Source: Liolophura sinensis
Lineage: Eukaryota; Mollusca; Polyplacophora; Chitonida; Chitonidae
NCBI RefSeq assembly: GCF_032854445.1
Contig: NC_088303.1
Location: forward strand, 8,687,501 to 8,751,500
Length of the DNA: 64,000 nt
Direction: 5' to 3'
The stretch's first letter is position 1, and every line of letters starts with the position of its first letter. Shown one piece after another: positions 34,779 through 47,100 of this stretch. A program made the translations under genes and the position numbers. The notes beneath the pieces are model-generated. The model worked only from the letters and a program-made list of their open reading frames with translations, ran no database searches and was not told the DNA's origin.

Positions 34779-37700
34779 ATCCACATGTGACATACAGATA
34801 TGCACAGCATACTGGTGGAAGACAAGAGATCTTCAATAAACAGTAGACTGTACAAACATCCACAGGACCTTTGTCGACCGTTTATTGTCCCGAGAGCCTC
34901 AACAAAGCAGAGAGAATGAGGGAATCAACAAAATATCATGTCTGAGGCTGGTTTTGAACCTGCACTCGTGCCTCCTAACAATACTTTGAACTAGTTATTG
35001 CACCCTTTATCCTTACAAACCTGTTTCAGTTTCCTTATGGTCTCTGTCTGATCCTCCAACATTTTAGTTTTGATTTTCACACTGTCTGCCTCTCTCTGAC
35101 AACAGAAATAATTAAAACTGTATCGAAAGTTAATTAACAGAAAGGGTAAATTGTAAGAAAATGAAATTAAAAAATATTTCTTACTGTTTTTCTTTCATGA
35201 TTTTTTTTCTCGAAGAATCTTGTCCATGTGTGATGACGTAATTTCGCACTAGGGACACTAACAAATTCCTTACACACACTGAGCTGAAAACGTCCCACTT
35301 TATCCATCACAGCTATAGGTGTAATGATGCAGATGAAGTTGTATCTTCATAAATGCTAAGCAATATTTGTACATTGTAGGACTTATGTATAAAGATGTGA
35401 TCAACCTTAAAAAAAAAAAAAACAGAAAAAAAAGTAAACCAAGAAAAAATGTCCTATATCTCTGATATAATCAAACACCTACTGCCATAGATAATGGATC
35501 ATAAATAAGCATCCTTACATGACCGGCAATATCTGCATTGTTAAAAGAACTTTCAAATATTTTTATAAGCTAGATTTTGCAAACACAAAGATCTTTACAA
35601 AAAAGTATTTACATTAACAAAAAAATATTTCCATGCTCAAAAGTAAAAGGATTTCAAGTACCTCACGTTGCTTCTTGGTCTAGTCTTATTTCTGATTGGA
35701 GAGTTTCTATCTGGCTGTAGGTAAGATATGCCAACCACAGAAAGTTGAAAAGAAAAGGATTTCAAGTACCTCAAGCTGCTTCTTGGTCATGGTTATTTCT
35801 GATTGGAGAGTTTCTATCTGAGATTCTAGTCTGCCACGGTCCTGAGCCAGAGATGCCCCTGTAAAGAACAGACAAAGCATCAAATACCAAGGCACTCTCC
35901 TGTAATGAACGGACAATACACCAAATATCAGAGACACTCCTGTAATGAACGAACAATACACCAAATATCACAGACACTCCTGTAGTGAACAGACTATACA
36001 TCAAATATCAGACACTCCTGTAATGAACAGACAATACACCAAATATCAGACACTCCTGTAGTTAACAGACAATACATCAAATATCACAGACACTCCTGTA
36101 GTGAACAGACTATACATCAAATGTCAGACACTCCTGTAATGAACAGACAATAGACCAAATATCAGACACTCCTGTAGTGAACAGACTATACATCAAATGT
36201 CAGACACTCCTGTAATCAACAGACAACACACCAAATATCAGACACTCCTGAAATGAACATACATTCTCGTAATGAACAGACACTACAACAAATATCACAG
36301 ACACTGCTATAATCAACAGACAATACAACAAATATCAGAGACACTCCTGTAATCAACAGACAAAACACCAAATATCACAGACATTCTCGTAATGAACAGA
36401 TACTATAACAAATATCACAGACACTGCTATAATCAACAGACAATAGACCAAATATCAGAGACACTCCTGTAATCAACAGGCAAAACACCAAATATCAGAG
36501 ACATTCTCGTAATGAACAGACACTACATCAAATATCACAGACACTGCTATAATCAACAGACAATAGACCAAATATCAGAGACACTCCTGTAATCAACAGC
36601 CAACACACCAAATATCACAGACATTCTCGTAATGAACAGACACTACAGCAAATATCACAGACACTGATATAATCAACAGACAATAGACCAAATATCAGAG
36701 ACACTCCTGTAATCAACAGTCAACACACCAAATATCAGAGACATTCTCGTAATGAACAGACACTACAACAAATATCACAGACACTGCTATAATCAACAGA
36801 CAATACACCAAATATCACACTCCGATAATATTCAGACAATACACCAAATATTAGAGACATTCGTCATAAACAGACAATATGCCAAATATCATACATGCTG
36901 TAACAAACAAAGACCACATTCACAAAATTAAATTTCCCTGTAATACACCTTACACATTCGTAATAAACCTACAAATCATCTAATGATTGTATATGAACAA
37001 GCATCATGACAGAATGGTAACATACTGATAGGAACTCGACGGTATGACTGGTTTAATGGGAGACATGAGGACAAGCTAAACAGAAGGTGCGGCAGAACAC
37101 ATCATTTTCGTCATGTCTACTTCACATGATTTGTGTTTTATGAGCACACATATACCGATTATTGTTACGCAATAAAGGAAAGAACAAAGGAGTTCACAGC
37201 TTTTTTGTTACTGGTGGGGGGAGTTTTACGGGATCCCCATTATGTCAGCACATGTAAAAAAAATTTGTCACACAAGTGGTATTATTTCTGTCCTGACAAA
37301 AGAGCTTTAGCAATAAATAAATAAATAATAAGGTCAAATATTACCTCAGCAAATATCATTTTAAAGTAAAAAATATGCTGGGAGAGAGTAGCAGAAGAGA
37401 GAAGTTTAGCATTACTAGTCCATGTGAACATATCTCAATACTCCTTTTAACTGTATCAATGTCAAATTGATTTCTTTGATGGGTGTTTAACACCTGCACA
37501 GGTAAACATTTTCACATCTATGACAGTAGTCAGGCTTTAGACATGTAAATGAGATTTTGTACAACCCGAATGACAACCTGAATGATCTGGACCTGGCAAC
37601 AATCTTGATACAACATGCTGCAGCTGGTAGGCAGGACTGTTTACAGTCCTTGATGCTTGTTAACGCAGTGTAAAGTGATGCACTGTATCAAAGGGTTGAC

Positions 37701-40700
37701 AGCTTTAACCAAGCTCCTACTCAGGTAAATGGGACAAGCACACAAAAAGTCTCACACCAAGTGTAAAATCAGAGCACATAAAGAGTGGAAGAGGAGCACA
37801 GAAGTGCAATAAGAGCATGAAGGAAATGTGAGAAGAGCATAAAATGAGTGCAATATGAGAACAAAAGAAGTGTAATAAGAGTTCATTAGAAACACATGGA
37901 CATTCTTTCTTTCAATACCTTTCTTCATGTTTCTTCATTAAGCTGACTGCTGACAGAGAATCACGTGCAGGTACATGTACATGTCTATTTACCTTGCTGA
38001 GCCAGCTCCTGTCCCCATAACTTTCTCTCCGAGCGAAGGCCCTCAATCACAGATTCCTGAGCCTGAGCTTGTGCCTGGAGTTTACCATTCTCCTGGTGAA
38101 TAAAAACATACATGTGCGTAAGGAATGTAATGGAGGCATAAGTTCAGCTGTATGACACTACATGCGCCACTTGAAGGAGAGAGGAGCTCAGCAATGTCAT
38201 ATGAGATCCCATGACTATAATTACATATATTTACTCCCACAAACATACAAGCAGAATCAAAATTTGGCAATGCTGTAGCCATCTAGTCAATTAAAATGGT
38301 TTGAAAAAAAGTGCTCAAACATTGTCCAAAGCAGATATAAACATCACAAAAAACTACAATTAATTAGTTACATCCAGTGCCAACTTCACAAGTCATTCAC
38401 TGGAATGGACAGAAGGACAAATGGACATGCAGACATGACGATGACAATATTCATGTACAATCGTGCATGGCTATGAAATATGAAAACAGGGTATCCGCAA
38501 TCACTATTAGTTATGATAGTGCTCTAATTTGTACCATGTAGAGTAAGTTGCTGCGGTACTCCACTTTGTTGGGAGTGCAAAAGCACTCTACTTTGTTGGG
38601 GTTGTCATAGTAATCTACTTTGTTGGCGTTGCCATAGTAATCTGCTTTGTTGGGGTTGCTGAGGCACTCTACTTTGTTGGGCGTACCACAGTACTCTACT
38701 TTGTTGGGTGTACCACAATACTCTACTTTGTTGGGTGTACCACAATACTCTACTTTATTGGGTGTACCACAATACTCTACTTTGTTGGCAATGTCATAGT
38801 ACTCTACTTTCTTGGGTGTTCCACAATACTGTACTTTGTTAGGCATACCACAATACTCTACTTTGTTAGGTGTACCACAATACTCTACTTTATTGGGTGT
38901 ACCACAATACTTTACTTTGTTGGCAATGTCATAGTACTCTACTTTCTTGGGTGTTCCACAATACTGTACTTTGTTAGGCATACCACAATACTCTACTTTG
39001 ATGGGTGTACCACAATACTCTACTTTGTTGGGTGTACCACAATACTCTACTTTATTGGGTGTACCACAATACTCTACTTTGTTGGCATTGCCATAGTGCT
39101 CTATTTTCTTGGGTGTTCCACAATACCGTACTTTGTTGGGCATACCACAATGCTCTACTTTGAAGGGTGTACCACAATACTATGCTTTGTTGGTCGTACC
39201 ACAATACTCTACTTTGCTGGGTGTACCACAATACTCTACTTTGCTGGATGTACCACAATACCTTACTTTGTTGGATATACCACAATACTCCACTTTGATG
39301 GCGTACCCCAATACTCTACTTTGCTGGGTGTACCACAATAGTCTACTTTGCTGGGTGTACCACAATACTCTACTTTGTTGGGTGTGTCATAATATGCTAC
39401 TTTGTTGGGTGTACCACAATACATTGCCATAGTGCTCTACTTTCTTGGGTGTTCCACAATACTGTACTTTGTTGGGCATACCACAATGCTCTACTTTGAA
39501 GGGTGTACCACAATACTATGCTTTGTTGGTCGTACCACAATACTCTACTTTGCTGGGTGTACCACAATACTCTACTTTGCTGGATGTACCACAATACCTT
39601 ACTTTGTTGGATATACCACAATACTCCACTTTGATGGCGTACCCCAATACTCTACTTTGCTGGCTGTACCACAATTGTCTACTTTGCTGGGTGTACCACA
39701 ATACTCTACTTTGTTGGGTGTGTCATAATACGCTACTTTGTTGGGTGTACCACAATACCCTACTTTGCTGCGTATGCCACAATACTCTACTTTGCTGCAT
39801 GTGCCACAATACTCTACTTTGTTGGGCGTACCACAATACTCTACTTTGTTGGGTGTGTCATAATACTCTACTTTGATTGTTATACCACAATACTCTACTT
39901 TGCTGGCCGTACCACAATAGTCTACTTTGCTGGGTGTACCACAATACTCTACTTTGTTGGGTGTGTCATAATACTCTACTTTGATGGGTGTACCACAATA
40001 CTCTACTTTGCTGGGTGTACGACAGCACTCTACTTTCTTGGCATACCACCATACTCTATTTTGATGGGTGTACCACAATACTCTACTTTGTTGGCGTACT
40101 ACAATACTCCACTTTGATAAGTGTACCACAATACTCTACTTTGCTGGGTGTACCACAATACCCTACTTTGCTGCGTGTGCCACAATACTCTATTTTGCTG
40201 CATGTGTCACAATACCCTACTTTGTTGGGTGTACCACAACACTCTAATCTGTTGGGCGTACAACAATACTCTATTTTCTTGGGTGTACCACAACACTCTA
40301 CTCTGTTGGGTGTACAACAATACTCTACTTTGTTGGGTGTACCACAACACTCTACTCTGTTGGGCGTACAACAATACTCTATTTTCTTGGGTGTACCACA
40401 ATACTCTACTCTGCTGGGCGTACAATGATACTCTACTTTGTTGGGTGTACCACAACACTCTACTCTGTTGGGTGTACCACAACACTCTACTCTGTTGGGC
40501 GTACAACAATACTCTACTCTGCTGGGTGTACCACAATACTCTATTTTGTTGGGTGTACCACAATACTCTACTCTGTTTGGCATACCACAATACTCTACTC
40601 TGTTGGGCATACAACAATACTTTGTTGGGTGTACCACAACACTCTACTCTGTTGGGCGTACAACAATACTCTACTCTGCTGGGTGTACCACAATACTCTA

Positions 40701-43700
40701 TTTTGTTGGGCGTACAACAATATTCTACTTTGTTGGGCATACCACAATACTCTACTCTGTTGGGCATACAACAATACTCTACTTTGTTGGGTGTACCACA
40801 ACACTCAACTTTGTGAAGCTAGCATTATCAGTGGAAATGGAAAAACCTATAATTCCCCTTGTCGCATGCACAGATAAAACTGCAGTACCCTTTCAAACCT
40901 CGAGTCAAAGCCATAGCTGAACATAGGATTTGAACCAGCAATATTAATGGTCATACAGGGATTATAGGTTGAGACAGATGAGCCTGAGTGCATGAGGGTC
41001 CCAACTTCTGATAGTCTCCCAATATCCCTGTGACTCCACCATAGCAGCATGAACGGGCTATACTCTCCATCACACTGGAGACCTTTAACACGATTCAAGC
41101 TACTGTATAAAATACAGCCTTTGTTACAATACAGACATTCCAATTGCCACAGGCACACACATAACACGTAACATATAGGAAATATGTTATCTCTCTGTGA
41201 GAGATAAAAAACAGAAGAAGAGCTAGTGCAGAATGACAAGAATGAGATACTGGCAGATAACAACCTGTTTGAGGAGTTCCATTTGCAGCATCCTCTTTTT
41301 AGCCTCCTCCACATGTGCTTCTAGAGTCAGGATTTTTTCCTGTAAAGAAGAAATGACACCAGGAAGGAACATTTAATAACTGTAATTCAAGAACAGTGTT
41401 AAGGTGTGTTCATTTGTATGCTGCATGCATGCAGACCAAAAAATAGAGGAAATGAGTGCAGATTTCAATGCAATTAATTTACCACCTGACAACACTGAAG
41501 CACAAGCACTGTATGAGGATATAACAACATCACATGTAGGCTCATGGATTAAATCATTTTCCCCATAAGGAATCTGATAAAACACAGGCATAGAGAAAAT
41601 TTTTAAAGATATAACTAGAATCCAAAATACCCCCTTCCATCTTCCAACATTTTCAAAAACAAAACAAAGAACACTGAAAAAGAAAAACCCTTAAAATAAA
41701 TGACAGTGGCTTCACACAAATTGTTTCATGGGCCATATGTTGTGTGCACGGCGGCCAGATTAAGAAATTAGGGTAGGTTCAGTATGCAAGGAATAGACAA
41801 AATGGATGGACAAAATGGATGGACAAAATCTAAACACATGGAAAAGCTCGATTACACAAAGCCCTAAATGTGAGCCCTAAATTATGAAACTAATTCTCAT
41901 ATTGCCTTTAAACATAAGCACGCACAAGTTCTGATGATAGGCAAGATGTGAGGTAAGTTTCATCAAAACCGGCACAGTAGTTTGGGAGAAGATCCATGGA
42001 CAAAAGCATGTCCACAGACAGAGGGACAGACAGACAGACAGATAGACAGGATGATTCCAGTACAACCTCCCCACCCCTACCTTAACTTTGTTGATGGGGG
42101 TATAAAGTGCAATGCAGTAAATACCCTTGGTCATGTTATATGTAATATTAAAGCACAGCTGCAAGAGCTGTGCTTAAAGATCCAGATCAATGAAAAAAAA
42201 AACAATAGGATTTGTCTACATATGATGTATCAAGGTTGATAAAAATTTGATAAGAGAGTTCAAGAAGATCATATTTAAAAGCCTGTCACAGAATATAACC
42301 CACATGACCTTTGCCAAATGTCATCAAAAAGGAAAAGGGTTCTTCTGAGTGCCAAAATGTACTGAGATATAAGTTTTGTAAACCTAGCAATAAGCATTTA
42401 AGAAACATAAGACTGTTTACAAGGAATAAACTGACAGGCTGACATCCACCACTTTTAATAATGACAATATCCCTTAGCCAATTTTGGCCACAGGATATAA
42501 TGAAACACTTGATGAACCGCCTCTTCATTCAATGGGCAAACTAAACTGCTTTGGCTTCTATGCTGATTTGTGATGAAAGCCTATATATTTCAACACTGAT
42601 TTACCACAGTACCAGACAGACTATAATTTTCAAGTCTGGGAAAAGTAGTTTTCACATTTGATGGACCAAAACAAGCTACATTCATAACCAGAGGCATTTC
42701 CAGAACCTGTAGCAGTGGCCAGCGGATCACCGCCTACATCCCAAAGACTTGATAGACAAGGGATCTATCTATCAGAGTACCAAGAGAGGAGTGATAAGGG
42801 ATGCCAATCTAGAATGGACAGGATGTAATTCCAATAACCATCCCATTTCAACAAAGCACATCTATATTGTAAAAAATAATCAAATGCACTGACTAGGAGG
42901 CCATGCCAGAAATCCTTGTAAAAGTGATAATGTCAAATACGCTAGAGTAATAGCAATAAAGCCAACGCATCTTTTTCTACCTGAATGGCTATAAGTAAAG
43001 TGATGTGCTTAATTGTTACTGTCAGGTCCAACCCAAGATGTATTTTTCTCTGACTTGGAATAGTTTCTTTGCGATTTTAATACTGATTGATGAGTTAATG
43101 TGGCCTGCAATTTAGCAGCTCACAGACGTGTGGGTGGGGCGCAGCCCACACCTCAGGAGAGAATTAGGCAATTGTGATGATCTGTCCACCCACATACACT
43201 TTATTAAGTCAATAACCAGTATGGATGTTCTCACTCCGAGGCATCGTACTGTAGACTATAGCTCTAAGTATTGCACAGAAAGCTATTGAGCCTTCTCTTG
43301 CTAGCAGAACTGAGATTCTCTTTCATGACTGACATGTATAGTGGCTGCTAAATGGCCACATGTCATTCATTAAAGGCACTGTTACCACACAGACCAGGTA
43401 AATACACGAAAAGCTTGATCTTATGAGGTTCCAGCTAACTTTTTAAAAATAAAATCAGTTTAATATTATACTTTTAGGAGACTCACCTTATATTCTCCAG
43501 TTTGTTCCTGTTTAAAACGAGATAATTCTGTGATTCGACCTTTCTGTTCCTTAACCAGCTGAAAAATTAAGCGAAAAATCCCTATCAGCTTTCAGGTCGT
43601 TTTAAATTTGCTGCTCATCTTCCACTCAGTACATACAGCTCCTAAAACTCTAACAGCCGCTCTCTTTCAAACGTAACAATGGCTGACTGTAGTATATGAG

Positions 43701-44072
43701 ACTTCAACAACCATGTACTGATCCCATAATGGCCGTTAGATGAACTATTCTGCGGATCTGTTTTCTTAGGGAGTCTAATCATCAAACTAATCTGTGAGCC
43801 TCACATGACCTTCAACTAAAAATAGTCCTTTCCAACGAACACAAATGTACAAAAACCTCAAGTCACATCCTAACACTAGCTGGATGAGAGACAGCTGGGA
43901 TCGGCGAAAACCCATCTTACACAAAAAGTGTCCTCCCATTTAAAGGTGCGGCAGAACTTTTTTGACAACTTACTTTGATAATGCCATACATGTATACTTA
44001 AATTACCCAACATCCCTCCCCCCTACCCCCAAGAAACCCCTATTATAACATAATACCACCCCAACTGATCAT

Positions 44073-44123
<51 letters not shown>

Positions 44124-47100
44124 AAGGGATTAGAAACTATATGCATGGCATATTGGTTTCGAACAACATCTGTGCCACTCCTATTAATTGTTTTAAGCCA
44201 AAAAAAAAAGGCACTGCAATATGTATGCAAAAAGTTTGAACCTAAGGTGTAATGTACTGGCAGGTGTAACGCACATCTTGATCTACTATATGTGCACATA
44301 GAGGCATCGTCTGTAGGAGCTCTCATCTGTGCATAATTAACTAGGCTGAAGGCTGAGCCATTAAGGCATGAAAAAATTGGTGTCTTCCTGACACGGTCTT
44401 TTGAAGAATTTCGATAAAGATAATAATCAGCCTCAATTACCATGGATATCAATCTTAATTAGTCTAAATGCTCATAGATATTAGTAAAAAAAACTGTCAG
44501 TGCCAGGCTCATTTGCCACTCAAGTAGACAGACTAACCGACGACAACTGGTCTAAATAGCTTCATCTTAAGGGACACAATCAAAGTGTAAAAGAAGATCA
44601 TGTATGTGTTTTTTTGGGTGCGTCTATCCTGAGAGAAATTAACCAGGTATGAGGCCACAGCACAGTATCTCTTTTATGACAACTCAGATATTTGAATCCC
44701 CAATGTGATATCCGTGCTGACCCAGAGCTAGCATGTGTGATGAAGACTTGTTTTATCCAAAGGGTGACTTGATCAGTATGAATAACAAAGTGCCTTATAC
44801 TGACTGACTTACAGAAGTCAGCTCGGACAACATCGATGCACTTCTTTCTTCTTTTCTTTGCGCTGCCAGCAAAGCCTGTTTGTTTGTTGCATTCTCTTGG
44901 CTGGTGTGTTCAAACGCAGTCTGCAGCTGGAATAAAAACACCATGACTATTACATCCCTGCGGCTGGACAGGAAAATGGGTTAATGACATCTGGCAACAC
45001 ACATGTGAATGTGTGAGCTGAACACAGTTTTAATAACAAGATCTATGAAAAAAAAACTGATGCAAATGGAAATCCCCTGATACAGTACAATGTATTGACA
45101 ACACCTGCATATACACTGTACTGACAACTGCACATACACTGTACTGACAACTTCCTGCCTGTACACCGTACTGACAACAGCTGCATGTACACTGTACTGA
45201 CAACAACTGCATGTACACCGTACTGACAACAACAGCCTGTACACTGTACTGCCAACAACTGCATGTACACCGTACTGACAACAACTGCATGTACACCGTA
45301 CTGACAACAACTGCATGTACACTGTACAGCTGTACAACAACAATGATATTAACCATTCTGAACCCATTTACCTGGGTACAGTATATATGCACGCTGGAAA
45401 AATAATTTTCACTTGAAACATTAGGACCAGAAAATGATTCATTTATTTAATTGATTAGTGTTTTACACCGTACTCAAGAATATTTCACTTATATGACAGC
45501 GGGCAGCATTATGGAAGGTGGAAACCAGGAAGAGCCCGAGGGAAACCCACAACCAACTGCAGGTTGCTGGCAGACCTTCCCACGTACAGCCAGAGAGGAA
45601 GCCAGCATGAGCTGGACTTGAATTCACAGAGACCACATTGGTAAGAGGCTCCCTGGTCATGACACTGCGCTAGCGCGCTAACCAACCGAGCCACGGAGGT
45701 CCCAGCAGAAAATGAATAAGATGTATTAATGAATAGGCAAGAATAAGTAAACTCAAAAATTGTGAGTATCAATGCAACCCAACTCAACTGTCAATAATCA
45801 TACAAGCATATTGAGTTTTAAAAGACCAAATGATATGCACCAAATACAAGCATCTCACACCCAATGTATTAAAGCTGTCACTTTCATAATCTCTAAAGAG
45901 TTTTCCAGATATAAGCATATTACTCCCTGACTTATAATGTTTGTGGTGGAGGTTCCATAGCTAACTGGTGAGGCAGAAAGGGGTGTGTCGTTGCCTCACA
46001 GTAGACAGTGTTCCACCCACTGTTGGGACAGTTGAGTGGACAGATGGTGCTATTAAATATTTTCTTCCTTATTTATTTTCTAAACATAAACAATACATGA
46101 CACTGTTTTAGTGCTGTGTAATGTTTGCTGTATATTTTAAAATGACACTGAAGAAAATGTATTTTGTTACCTATATACTGTTTAGCATACAAAGGTCTTG
46201 AGGAAGAACAGCTTCCTGACTAAAGCTACCTTCAATAAATAAAGATATTATTATATTACCTGCTGCTGGGATCCACATAACATTTACACTCCTCCTCTTT
46301 TCAAGGTGAGTGCATAAAAACAAGCTAATTTTACATTCCACATTCCAATTATGTATGGACCAAGCTGGTTATTGAACTTCACTGAAGGGCCTACAAAATG
46401 AACCTACACACAAACTGAAATCCGACAATATTATGAAGCAGTTTTTGCATATAAAATGACCAATCTGAATTCAAGAAATCAATAAATATACCAAACTTAA
46501 GCACAGATCTGGCTAGTTTTCACACTTGATCTGATGTTTCATATGATGAACTTGCACACAAACTGTAAATAAACTCATATCATATTTCCATGGAATTCAG
46601 TGACAACCAATCAGAATGAAGAATATCATTAACAACCAAACTTTACAACCAAACATGGCAAACCACCTATAATCAGAATCAGGGGCATAAAATATGCACA
46701 GATCATATGTAAATATGACCCAGGGACCACAAAATCTCTGGTGTAAAATTATCAGATTTTAGAAATAGATCTATATATCCATATACTGCTTGAGAATTAC
46801 AATCGGCAAGGCACAGCAGAGGTGGTGGCTTTGAAAATCTCAACATGACTCTTAACTATGTCCTTGGGCTCAAGAAGAAAACAGAATGCAAACTGTCAGA
46901 ACCATTAACAAATGCCTGTCTAAGCATGAATGCACAAAAAGATGTACACATGTAATACTATGATGCACAGAAAATAGTCCCCATTTAAAATTGGCCAGCA
47001 TCAACTTTAATATCAAACCACCATCCTTTGCAAAAGTGCTTCAAGTCTTCAGACAATCCCTGACAGACTTAGTTATGGATGTCCTTCTAGCTTGACAGGT

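Noticed and set aside
35707-36004. Minus-strand frames continuing upstream from LRRCC1 exon g
   Set aside because: They read through the acceptor into the 40-bp array. Phase and the conserved exon end show the exon starts at 35858.
35859-36905. CRISPR-like array
   Set aside because: Repeats are contiguous and diverged with no unique spacers, in a eukaryotic intron.
38511-40920. Many long open frames (about 60-230 codons) on both strands
   Set aside because: All are translations of the 27-bp array. Several overlap in different frames, which real genes would not do.
45030-45405. Cys-rich open frames on both strands
   Set aside because: Translations of the 27-bp array at 45,085-45,332.
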